A stretch of 64,000 bases of DNA from Spirosoma lacussanchae (GTDB lineage: Bacteria > Bacteroidota > Bacteroidia > Cytophagales > Spirosomataceae): NCBI RefSeq assembly GCF_005870035.1, contig NZ_SWJG01000004.1, positions 1-64,000 of the forward strand. The letters run 5' to 3'. The notes under the pieces were generated by a model. The model made no database searches. It saw nothing but the letters and a program-made list of their open reading frames with translations, and was not told where the DNA came from. A program made the position numbers and the translations under genes. Shown here piece after piece: positions 24,451 through 31,513 of this stretch (within the stretch, counting starts at the first letter, position 1; the number at the start of each line of letters is the position of its first letter).

Positions 24451-24689
24451 AATCTTGGTCGAATGGGTGCGGAGTAACCCCGCGAGTGCTTGGTAAACCC
24501 TAGTGCATAGGCCCGCTGATCCAAAAGCCAGTAGGCTAGTCCCATCTGTGGGTCGAGCGGATGTTTCTCGCCCCGATGCTGGAACCCTCTCAATACATCC
24601 CGTACCCGAGACAGCTCTATATGATCTTCGATCTGGTTGATTCCAGCCTTAAAGTCGTCGATGGACAGACAGGCGCTCGCGATGAACAT
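24447..24689 (-). CDS. Small phage protein of unknown function
   Basis: An 80-residue protein; the region SIDDFKAGINQIEDHIELSR is helical, and LDPQMGLAYWLLDQRAYALG follows. It shares four bases (ATGA) with the following gene, supporting coupled translation. No known motif. Confidence 0.5.
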   Translation of the reverse strand: MFIASACLSIDDFKAGINQIEDHIELSRVRDVLRGFQHRGEKHPLDPQMGLAYWLLDQRAYALGFTKHSRGYSAPIRPRL

Positions 24690-24705
24690 AACTCAGCGTC
24701 AGTGT

Positions 24706-24855
24706 TTAGAGGACCACCAGGGCCAGCCAGAGTTCAAACCGTTCCTGCTGCAGGGCTGCCCGTTCTTCGATGCTGAGCGGCCCCTGCAGGGCTTCGTTAA
24801 CTTCCTGCATCCGCTGGGCAATAGCGCTTGCTAGGTTTAGACCGATGTTTTCCAT
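24706..24855 (-). CDS. Very small helical phage protein
   Basis: A 49-residue frame starting MENIGLNLASAIAQRMQEVN; a longer in-frame start exists but its extra 30 residues look non-coding. It is almost entirely amphipathic helix (EERAALQQERFELWLALVVL). Spacing of 16 bases to the next gene fits the operon. Function unknown. Confidence 0.4.
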   Translation of the reverse strand: MENIGLNLASAIAQRMQEVNEALQGPLSIEERAALQQERFELWLALVVL

Positions 24856-25001
24856 TACTTTGTGGTGAAAATATGTTGAACACAGACCCTGGCACCTTGC
24901 CGGGGTTTTGTCTTTTAGCGTGGGTAAAAGGTCACCCGCCAGCAAAGCCGACGGGTGTCTCCCGCTCTATCCACACCATACCGGGCATACACCCGGTGGT
25001 A

Positions 25002-25271
25002 TCATTGACGCCGATGGCGTTCTAAGAATCTCTCCAGTTCCGATCGCATCACCCACAGCCGGTTCCCGTACTCCGAGGGGACAATCTCCCCGCGTTCGAT
25101 GTAGGTCATCAGGGTGGACCGGGCAACCTTTAGCCAGGCAGCGGCTTCTTTGATGTTCAGCGGCACATCTTGCTTAAGCCGCTCCTGTACCGTCGCCATC
25201 AGTTGGCGGTTAGCGTCCAGGGTGGCTTGTAGATCACGGGCAAACTGCGCGTCAAGGGCAATCATATCCAT
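25002..25271 (-). CDS. Excisionase-like HTH protein
   Basis: An 89-residue protein starting MDMIALDAQFARDLQATLDA; the longer in-frame extension is not credible. Residues about 38-85 form a MerR/HTH_17-type winged helix: LNIKEAAAWLKVARSTLMTY, then IERGEIVPSEYGNRLWVMR. Such domains occur in excisionases and small phage regulators. The first part is a coiled helix. It lies in the early operon downstream of the antirepressor, consistent with a role in excision or early gene control. Confidence 0.7.
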   Translation of the reverse strand: MDMIALDAQFARDLQATLDANRQLMATVQERLKQDVPLNIKEAAAWLKVARSTLMTYIERGEIVPSEYGNRLWVMRSELERFLERHRRQ

Positions 25272-25273
25272 AC

Positions 25274-25465
25274 CTAGAAGCTGTAAACGATGGTGAACAA
25301 CGCGCCAGTGGGGACCTGCGAAGCCTGAATACTGACGCTGATACCGGCCTGGTTGGCTGCCTTGATCGCATCCGACAGGTTTTCGGCGCAATCACGAATG
25401 CAGTCCATCAAGTCAGCGGTTGACGGCTGGGGGCGGGTATCTTCGGAGGTTGGGTAAGCGACCAT
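25274..25465 (-). CDS. Small phage protein of unknown function
   Basis: A 63-residue protein with a helical middle (LMDCIRDCAENLSDAIKAAN) and a beta-rich C terminus ending FTIVYSF. Its stop is two bases upstream of the excisionase-like start, so the genes are coupled. No family recognised. Confidence 0.5.
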   Translation of the reverse strand: MVAYPTSEDTRPQPSTADLMDCIRDCAENLSDAIKAANQAGISVSIQASQVPTGALFTIVYSF

Positions 25466-25497
25466 ATTGAAACGAGATGAAGGGTTGGTAAGGCGAT

Positions 25498-26001
25498 TTA
25501 GAGTTCAAGGTTTTCGACCCAGTAGCGGCCCGTCCGTTCGTCCCGGCGAAGGCGCTGGCGGGCTGGGCTTGCCTGATAGCGTGCCGGATCAAATTCCGGT
25601 GCGGGCTGAATCGCGGCCGGGTGCAGGGGCTTTTCAGTGAGCAGGCGAACCATAGCCTCCAGCTGCTCCACCCGGCGTAGTAAATCCCCCGCTTTGGCCC
25701 GGCGTTCGCACTCGATAAAATAGAGTCGGGCCGCTTTCCCCTTTTTGTTACCCTCAACCATCGACAGCTCTTTGGCGCAGGTCAGTGTCAGGGCGTATTC
25801 TTTGCGAGTTGTGCCTCCGGTTTCTCGCTTCTCAATTTTGAGAAACGAGGTAAAGTCAACTCCCTCAACGAAACCGTACTCTCTAATACGACGGCGAATC
25901 CAGTCGGCAAAGCGGGTTTCAACTTCCAAATAGCTGTGAAGTTCACGGGCGTCAACAACTTGCTGGCCTTCCTGCTGAGTGATTGAGACGAGTGCGTTCA
26001 T
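25498..26001 (-). CDS. AntA/AntB-type antirepressor
   Basis: A 167-residue protein whose N-terminal about 100 residues match the AntA/AntB domain: VDARELHSYLEVETRFADWI, REYGFVEGVDFTSFL, then TLTCAKELSMVEGNKKGKAA followed by a YFIECERRAK end. In other phages these proteins inactivate or bypass the CI repressor and promote induction. The C-terminal 60 residues are coiled and basic. It is the second gene of the early operon after the Cro-like gene, a standard place for such a switch protein. Confidence 0.85.
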   Translation of the reverse strand: MNALVSITQQEGQQVVDARELHSYLEVETRFADWIRRRIREYGFVEGVDFTSFLKIEKRETGGTTRKEYALTLTCAKELSMVEGNKKGKAARLYFIECERRAKAGDLLRRVEQLEAMVRLLTEKPLHPAAIQPAPEFDPARYQASPARQRLRRDERTGRYWVENLEL

Positions 26002-26004
26002 AGC

Positions 26005-26247
26005 TTAGTTGGAGAAATAGCTATTAACTCTTTTTTCGAGCCAAGCCAGCTCAGTATCAGAAACACGGGTATTTCCCGACAACCTAGCTCTAAAGGCTAC
26101 TGGAGATATTCGATATTGACGACAGAAAGCCCTCTGCTCATCTTTTCTCTCACCGGGATTAAGCCGCTTGTAAGCCCTGCGAAACGCTTGTGTATTTTCT
26201 TCGAGCGCTTCAAGGGCGTTTCCTTGTTCAGTGATCGTATTTGACAT
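26005..26247 (-). CDS. Cro-like small regulator (probable)
   Basis: An 80-residue protein, first gene leftward from the divergent promoter region. Residues about 35-75 (FCRQYRISPVAFRARLSGNT and beyond) could form a helix-turn-helix. Its start is about 32 bases downstream of the predicted -7 box at 26279-26286, whose upstream part overlaps a palindromic operator. Position opposite the repressor gene is that of Cro. Sequence similarity is too weak to be sure. Confidence 0.55.
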   Translation of the reverse strand: MSNTITEQGNALEALEENTQAFRRAYKRLNPGERKDEQRAFCRQYRISPVAFRARLSGNTRVSDTELAWLEKRVNSYFSN

Positions 26248-26278
26248 AGTTTTGTCTGTTTCTGATCGTTATCGATAG

Positions 26279-26308
26279 CAAATGTAATAGAAAATTATTA
26301 CATGTCAA
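26279..26308 (-). promoter_or_regulatory. Early leftward promoter (PR-like)
   Basis: On the minus strand: TTG, 19 bases, then TACATTTG, matching TAnnTTTG with ideal spacing. Operator 1 lies between the two promoter elements and overlaps the -7 box. It should drive the Cro-like gene and the replication operon, and be shut off by the S24 repressor. Confidence 0.8.
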
Positions 26309-26345
26309 GGGGCGATTGATGATTTTTCTATTACAATCTGTAATA
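26282..26345. promoter_or_regulatory. Two palindromic repressor operators
   Basis: Operator 1 (26282-26303) has ATGTAATA and TATTACAT around a 6-base centre. Operator 2 (26329-26345) has TATTACA and TGTAATA around ATC. Both are built from the same TGTAATA half-site, arranged outward or inward. Operator 2 lies immediately before the repressor start, so the repressor likely also controls its own gene. Confidence 0.75.
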
Positions 26346-26349
26346 AAAA

Positions 26350-27201
26350 ATGGGTACACCTGAAAAGAATGAGGCAGAGATGACTCCTATTGAGTTTAAA
26401 ATCAGGACTTTGCTGAACGAAAAGAATATGAGCCTTCGCGCCTTTTGCCAGGCTGTACCGATTAACACAAACACCCTGTATGATATTTTTAAGAAAGGGC
26501 ACGGCAAAATCCCGACCCTTCAAAGGATGGCCGAAGTGCTTGGCGTTAAAGAAGACGACTTACTACTTCCAAGTGTAGTTTATTTGGGCAGGGCTGGCAT
26601 GAGGGACAATATGGATAAGGGCATATCAGAAGTGCCCGAAAGTCCCGAGCAGAGCCTGGAAGCTATTCCGCTCAATTTTGTTGACGAGACAGAGGTAGAT
26701 CTCAATTCCAGTGGCATGGAATTTCGTGATCTTAGTAATGGAATGGTTTTAATGACAATGCCCTTGGTCGATGAATTTGCTTATGCCAGTTATCCAAGCG
26801 GTTGGCGGGATAAAGAATTTGTAGTAGAGTTGCCCCGGTATTCAATCGTACTTCCCAAACGAGAGTCAGGTTTTTACCGGGCGTTTGAGGTTCGAGGCGA
26901 CAGTATGGATGACGGCAGTATCAATTCTATCTGTTTTGGCGATATCGCCGTGGGTCGGCTGGTTGATAGTGAGTTCTGGAATCATCGCCTTTTTACCAAC
27001 GGTGGCACGGATTATATTATCGTCACAACCGACGGGATCATCGTTAAGCGTATCATTAGGCATGACATTAAAGACGGGGTCATTACCTGTTCATCAATCA
27101 ACCCCAACAAAAAGGAGTTTCCCGATTTCGATATACAACTTGCTAACGTATACGAGCTTTATAAAATACGTAAAGTAGATAGAGACTGGAATCGAAGATG
27201 A
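26350..27201 (+). CDS. Phage CI-type repressor with S24-like domain
   Basis: A 283-residue protein. The N-terminal 75 residues are an HTH (MSLRAFCQAVPINTNTLYDI, then a second helix segment IPTLQRMAEVLG). The C-terminal half resembles a LexA/S24 self-cleavage domain: FEVRGDSMDDGS, where Ser is the likely nucleophile, and TTDGIIVKRII with the Lys. The linker (about residues 80-150) has no textbook Ala-Gly cleavage site. It would maintain lysogeny by binding operators at 26282-26345. The ATG at 26350 or one at residue 11 could start it. Confidence 0.85.
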   Translation: MGTPEKNEAEMTPIEFKIRTLLNEKNMSLRAFCQAVPINTNTLYDIFKKGHGKIPTLQRMAEVLGVKEDDLLLPSVVYLGRAGMRDNMDKGISEVPESPEQSLEAIPLNFVDETEVDLNSSGMEFRDLSNGMVLMTMPLVDEFAYASYPSGWRDKEFVVELPRYSIVLPKRESGFYRAFEVRGDSMDDGSINSICFGDIAVGRLVDSEFWNHRLFTNGGTDYIIVTTDGIIVKRIIRHDIKDGVITCSSINPNKKEFPDFDIQLANVYELYKIRKVDRDWNRR

Positions 27202-27207
27202 TAGTTT

Positions 27208-27744
27208 ATGAGTAATACTACTTTTCATGATCGCCACTTTACAGGCATGCGCTTTTCTGTTTTTATAGTCTTATTTCTTGCTGCATCAGTAAGCGAACTA
27301 TACGCCCAGGAGAAGTCAAGCCCTGACTTTAGAGGGGTTCGATGGGGCATGAGCCTGCCAGATGTTAAGAAAACTGAGCCTCAAAAACCCTTCATGGAAA
27401 GCGACGGCCAGCTTGTTTATAAAAACGTTCTGGTCGGCCAGGAGAAGGGAGAGCTGATTTACGACTTTGAGGAAAATCAGCTAACCGGGGGCATATATCG
27501 CTTTCTGTCACCTTTGCCCTCTAGCGAGGCCTATACCGCTCGGTATAACAAAGTCAAAGCCTATTTGATTGGCAAGTACGGCAGCCCTATATCTGATACG
27601 GTTAACCCGTCCGAAAGTAAGGGGCCGGTACAAAGTCACAGCGCAATGTGGATGGGCGCTGGCCGAACCATCCTGCTTACTATGGATAATAACGGAGGGA
27701 AAGCCTGGACTACGGCTATCTTCTCGAAAGGGCCCAAGTTTTAG
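27208..27744 (+). CDS. Secreted protein expressed with the repressor (lysogenic conversion candidate)
   Basis: A 178-residue protein with a signal peptide (hydrophobic FSVFIVLFLAASVSELYAQ, cleavage after it); the true start may be the internal Met at residue 14. The mature part begins FRGVRWGMSLPDVKKTEPQ, a pattern seen in many periplasmic proteins of unknown function. It starts 6 bases after the repressor stop, on the same strand, so it is likely transcribed in the lysogen. No lysis role is evident. Superinfection exclusion or host-fitness effects are plausible inferences. Confidence 0.7.
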   Translation: MSNTTFHDRHFTGMRFSVFIVLFLAASVSELYAQEKSSPDFRGVRWGMSLPDVKKTEPQKPFMESDGQLVYKNVLVGQEKGELIYDFEENQLTGGIYRFLSPLPSSEAYTARYNKVKAYLIGKYGSPISDTVNPSESKGPVQSHSAMWMGAGRTILLTMDNNGGKAWTTAIFSKGPKF

Positions 27745-27784
27745 GGTGCCTATCTATTAAGCTTAAATCTAAATTTTGTTCAAC

Positions 27785-27807
27785 TGCGCCAATTCAAATT
27801 TGGCGCA
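27785..27807. repeat. Inverted repeat upstream of the second XRE gene
   Basis: TGCGCCAA and TTGGCGCA form an 8-bp inverted repeat with a 7-base centre, 30 bases before the XRE start. It could be the operator of that regulator or a terminator of the preceding gene; no strong T-run follows. Confidence 0.55.
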
Positions 27808-27836
27808 TATCTACTTACGAATAAAACTCATTAATC

Positions 27837-28154
27837 ATGATTGACATTGGTAATCAACACCAGTCTGTTCGGCTTCGGCTCCGGGAATTTCGCCAGCATC
27901 TCAAATTGAATCAGGGCGAATTTGGCGCGCTCCTGGGCCTGGATCAAACGCAGGTGAGCGCCATGGAGAAAGGTAAATCAGATCTGACAATAAAGACCCT
28001 GTACGCCCTGGTCAAACTCGACTGCAATCCGATGTGGCTGCTGCTGGGTCAGTCGCCTGTGCAGCTATCGGCCGCGACCAATCCGCCCGCTACTGTAGAG
28101 GTCCGGGAAAGGGCTCAGCATGTTGAATATATTATCCAGGTGCCCAAGCCCTAG
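27837..28154 (+). CDS. XRE-family transcriptional regulator
   Basis: A 105-residue protein. Residues about 10-70 are a textbook XRE HTH: RLREFRQHLKLNQGEFGALL, then GLDQTQVSAMEKGKSDLTIK. The C terminus is Ala/Pro-rich. No enzymatic or dimerisation domain is visible. As a second lysogeny-side regulator it may tune the repressor or the integrase; its 3' end meets the convergent small membrane gene with a 4-base overlap. Confidence 0.8.
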   Translation: MIDIGNQHQSVRLRLREFRQHLKLNQGEFGALLGLDQTQVSAMEKGKSDLTIKTLYALVKLDCNPMWLLLGQSPVQLSAATNPPATVEVRERAQHVEYIIQVPKP

Positions 28155-28372
28155 TTATCGTGTAGCCTGAAGGTGGTTTTCTCTGAGTTGAGTATAGTTA
28201 ACGCCTTGTCGACGTTGTTGGTTGCCCTGGCCATCTCCTGGTGTAATTCCCGCTCCCGGCTATCCTGATCGGCTAGAAACCGCTGAACCCGCCGGTTGAT
28301 ATACCGCTCGGCGTACAGACACAGCCCCATCAGCAGGGCCGCACCCAATAAACACGTAAGGCCAATTACCAT
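28151..28372 (-). CDS. Small membrane protein with coiled coil
   Basis: A 73-residue protein with an N-terminal transmembrane helix (about residues 3-20, IGLTCLLGAALLMGLCLY) and then a helical charged region (ERELHQEMARATNNVDKALT). Overlaps the convergent XRE gene by 4 bases. It could be an exclusion factor but nothing specific points to it. Confidence 0.5.
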   Translation of the reverse strand: MVIGLTCLLGAALLMGLCLYAERYINRRVQRFLADQDSRERELHQEMARATNNVDKALTILNSEKTTFRLHDN

Positions 28373-28393
28373 AGATCAGTTGATTTACCCTAA

Positions 28394-28447
28394 AGGTACG
28401 CAGATTGTAGTTGCCTCACAGGCAATCGAGCCCCCCGCTGCGTACCT
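28394..28447. repeat. Hairpin at the 3' end of the integrase gene
   Basis: AGGTACGCAG (28394-28403) and CTGCGTACCT (28438-28447) are perfect complements; inside lies a second small hairpin TTGCC/GGCAA. The right arm enters the integrase stop region. No T-run, so it may be a recombination or processing signal instead of a terminator. Confidence 0.5.
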
Positions 28448-29690
28448 ATTCCGAAAATATAGCATCCATCGCACTGTCAAGTCCCTCTTTGTCGAATGCA
28501 TTCAGGTAGCGCTGGGTCGTGTCCAGCCGTTGATGGCCGAGCGCCTGCCGGATATCGTCGATCGAGATGTTCTTCGACTCCTTCATTTTACGCCTGGCCC
28601 GATCGGCGAAGCTATGCCGGGCCGTATGGAACGTTAGCTTCAAGTCGCTACCTAGCTCAGCCAGGCTGGCCAGCGTCTTCAACTCCCGATTGATCAGTAC
28701 CTGCACGGAGGAAATCTGATTGAACAAATTCTCCTGCAAAGCCCGAGGCATACGCTGTTTGTCTTCGAACGTGATATAGGCGGCATAGGGAGCCGCTGAG
28801 TCCAGCACCCCGAATAGATAATCGTTGGGCTGCTGATCTGGGCGCCGGAATAGATCCAGAACCTGTTTGGCTTTGGGCGTCAGCCCAGTACTCATCAGCT
28901 GGCCGGTTTTTGACATCTGGTATTCAAGCCGGGGGCTTTCCTCTCCTACCACGTTGCGCCATCTCAGCTGCAGGATATCGCCACTCCGGATGCCCCCCAT
29001 CTGGTAGGAGAATAAATACAGCCACTTGGCCCGGTACAACCAGGTCGCTCCCGATCCGACGTCTACAGCCTCCAGCTGAGCCACCTGCTGATCGGTTAGC
29101 TTCAGGCGGGGTGCTGGCTTATCATCAGGCATAGTAAAATGCCGGAACGGGTCCTTATCGATGGCGTCGAGCCGAAGCGCCTGCAGGAACATATATTTGA
29201 TCCGGTTGAAATACGTATGCTGCGTGCCGGCCATCTTACCCGACTTCTGCAGATGCCGCTTGAAGCTATTGAGCGTTTCCAGGGTCACGGCTTTGAGTGG
29301 CACGTCTTCACCCACGAACGAAACAAAGGTGCCCAGGCGTGATTTCAGATTGCGCTGGAAACCGACACTATTGACCGACGCATCGGCCACAACCTTATCC
29401 CGGAACTGGCCGAGCGTCCAGGCCTGGCTGACCTGGTCCGTAGCTGGCTGATCGGCTGCCTGTTCAGCGGACTGGATCACCTTTTTCAGATCGGCATTCA
29501 GCTGGCGGTGGTCAGGATGCTTTGAGCGGATCCATTTGCCGTAGCCGGCAGCCTTGTCGAACTCAGACAGCTTAACAACGATACCGGTTTTCACCCGTCG
29601 GTGTTTCCGGTCTTGAGTGATGCGCAGGAAAATAGAATATCGCCCGTCGACGTTAGGTTTGTGGTTGAGTTCAATGGTGTAGGTTGCCAT
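28446..29690 (-). CDS. int: Tyrosine-recombinase integrase
   Basis: A 414-residue phage-type integrase. An N-terminal arm-binding region (about 1-100) is followed by a SAM-like core-binding domain (about 105-200), then the catalytic domain. Catalytic residues: Arg in YQMGGIRSGDILQLRW, Lys in YQMSKTGQ, HTARHSFAD as the H-x-x-R box, LGHQ, and the nucleophile Tyr in TTQRYLNAF. It integrates and, with the HTH partner at 25002, excises the prophage. A tandem repeat TACCGAAACA lies just upstream. Bacteroidota integrases of this size are typical. Confidence 0.93.
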   Translation of the reverse strand: MATYTIELNHKPNVDGRYSIFLRITQDRKHRRVKTGIVVKLSEFDKAAGYGKWIRSKHPDHRQLNADLKKVIQSAEQAADQPATDQVSQAWTLGQFRDKVVADASVNSVGFQRNLKSRLGTFVSFVGEDVPLKAVTLETLNSFKRHLQKSGKMAGTQHTYFNRIKYMFLQALRLDAIDKDPFRHFTMPDDKPAPRLKLTDQQVAQLEAVDVGSGATWLYRAKWLYLFSYQMGGIRSGDILQLRWRNVVGEESPRLEYQMSKTGQLMSTGLTPKAKQVLDLFRRPDQQPNDYLFGVLDSAAPYAAYITFEDKQRMPRALQENLFNQISSVQVLINRELKTLASLAELGSDLKLTFHTARHSFADRARRKMKESKNISIDDIRQALGHQRLDTTQRYLNAFDKEGLDSAMDAIFSE

Positions 29691-30080
29691 GGTACCGAAA
29701 CAATTACCGAAACATTCGCCGGTTATTATCGGTCACAATACTACACCATCGATATTTTACTTATATCATAAACCTGCCTAATTTTTTCATACGGACCGAT
29801 TTTAGATATATGTGATTTGTAACAGTGTCCTCCCCGTGGTCACAAAGCAAACAAGACAAGCACTTACATTTTTTGTAAGTGCTTGTCTGTTTATAAGGGT
29901 ACAACAACTGTATGTCCCTAATCCCGTTTCAGATTTTCTCACGCATAACAAGGCTAATAGGCTACCTATATATCTGTGAGTGAGAACATAAGGCAATTAC
30001 TTTCCAGCCGATTCGTTGGCGGTCCGCCTGTACGTAATTAACACCTATTCATATAGCAGCCTGGACTGCCACTAGCGGGC
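29691..30080. other. Prophage right-end region, probable attachment site area
   Basis: No gene is visible. It holds two TACCGAAACA direct repeats (29693-29702 and 29705-29714), an AT-rich stretch (29720-29820) and a 14-bp perfect inverted repeat at 29854-29888. The attR site should be in this stretch, between integrase and the bacterial pseudogene, but the core cannot be defined because the left end of the prophage is outside the window. Confidence 0.6.
29854..29888. repeat. 14-bp perfect inverted repeat
   Basis: AGACAAGCACTTAC and GTAAGTGCTTGTCT flank the loop ATTTTTT. Either strand shows a modest T/A run after the stem. It may be a bidirectional terminator insulating the prophage, or part of the attachment region. 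Confidence 0.75.
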
Positions 30081-30658
30081 TTAGAATAGATTGGGGTAGT
30101 CCGTGATGATACCGTCGACGCCCAGCTACATCAATTGCTCAATGTCAGCTTTCGTGTTCACCGTCCACGGAATAATCCGCATGTGCTGCTCGTGGCTGGT
30201 TTTGACCGTTTGTTCGGTTACGGTCTTGTAGTAAGGACTGTAGATGGCCGGTGTGAACCCAAGTGTCTGTACGTTTTCTTCCACTGATTTTGTGTTAGCG
30301 GTCAAATAGGCCAGTACGACCGAAGGAGCTATTTTATGGATCAGTTGCAGCGGGCGAGCATCGAACGACTGAATGTTGAACCGGGTTCCAAGTTTCTGCT
30401 GGCAGATGGGTAACACCAGCCCGACAAACTCCGCCGGAGCCGGGTGGTAAACGCCGTCGGTGGCAGGTGTTGACTTGATTTCAACATTGTACTTCGGCGC
30501 TGGCAGCTTACAGGCTTTCGCGTAGGTCTCTACCGAGTCGATCAGTTCAGCCAGCAGGGGCTTGTAAGTACGTACTTTCTGCTGGTCCGGAAACGGCGGG
30601 TGCGGCTTAGTGCCCACGTCGAACGTTTTGATCTGGTCGTTGTCGGGAGCTAAATTTT
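30081..30658 (-). pseudogene. 3' fragment of glycerophosphodiester phosphodiesterase with internal stop
   Basis: Reading the minus strand gives DNDQIKTFDVGTKPHPPFPD, then EIKSTPATDGVYHPAPAEFV and MRIIPWTVNT, all typical of the C-terminal two thirds of GDPD enzymes. The N-terminal part with the catalytic HRG motif is missing. A TAG at 30126-30128 interrupts the frame between ADIEQLM and the conserved LGVDGIITDYPNLF end. So the gene is truncated and has a nonsense change. Its 5' end is fused out of frame to a WD40 fragment, suggesting a deletion. Confidence 0.85.
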
Positions 30659-31008
30659 TTAGTATCTGTAAACCGACGTATTTCCTGACCCGTAGTCAGG
30701 CTCCATTGCCTGATGCTGTTGTCTTTCAAACTTCCTCCAGAGAAGAAATAGCGACCGTCGGGAGAGAAAGCAACGGATGGTATGTCATCGGTATGCCCGT
30801 CAAATCGATGCAGTTCACGGCCAGTGGCAACCTCCCATAAGCGAATGGTTTTGTCATACGATCCGGATATCGCATAGTGGCCCGTTGGCGAAAAAGCCAT
30901 GGATGATATACTACCTGTGTGCCCGATCGGAACAAACAACGTTGGTTTTTGGGCGTAGTTCACCGTGCTAAACCATAAAAGCAGGGCGCCAAACAGATAG
31001 CGGTTCAT
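30607..31008 (-). pseudogene. 5' fragment of a secreted WD40-repeat protein
   Basis: The frame starts MNRYLFGALLLWFSTVNYAQ (signal peptide) and gives two WD40 repeats (GHTGSISSMAFSPTGHYAIS, then GHTDDIPSVAFSPDGRYFF). A third begins at QEIRRFT and then breaks off. From about 30660 down, the sequence is GDPD in another frame, so the 133-residue ORF tail is meaningless. A complete WD40 propeller would need four or more further repeats. It is a remnant. Confidence 0.75.
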
Positions 31009-31513
31009 ATATGCATAAACAGGTTGGTGGACAGGACAATAGATTCAACCCCAAATTAGGTCAAAACCTGTCACTGGTGGTGTTGGTGCGTATAAAGAAA
31101 TAGCGCGCCGGTTTGCCCGGGGTTTACCCGTAGGGCTTATCTGGTTATTGGTACGGCCTCAGGCCAGCACCTACCTTTATCCTCTGTGTTGTTTCAAGAA
31201 GTAGTCTAAGCGGAATGTTGGGAATATTGACATCCGGTTATGCCAGCCCTGTCAGCTTAAGAAGCGTTGGGCGTCGGAATGCTCAAGGGCTATTCCTGTT
31301 TGTCTACCGATGCTGAACGCAGGCGTTCAAGCCAGTCAGGGACGCTACTCATCAGGCTATCGACCTGGGCTGACTCCAAATACCTCTCTCCGCCACCGAA
31401 ATCTGGTCCGGACACAGCTGAGCAGGTAATTTTTGTTTACTATTATTATTTTTCATAAACAAATTCTCATTATTGCCTATCTTTAATTGCCGAATACTTA
31501 CCTACCGAGTAAC
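31009..31513. other. Non-coding stretch upstream of the phosphorelay gene
   Basis: No convincing gene. An open minus-strand frame ending at 31290 (about 45 codons, with PDWLERLRSASVDKQE) could be a decayed gene end, but support is thin. The last about 80 bases are AT-rich and should hold the promoter of the kinase gene; TATCTTTA at 31478-31485 is a partial -7 match. Confidence 0.4.

Noticed and set aside
31290-31433. Minus-strand frame ending PDWLERLRSASVDKQE
   Set aside because: About 45 codons with no start and no recognised family; too little to call even as a pseudogene.
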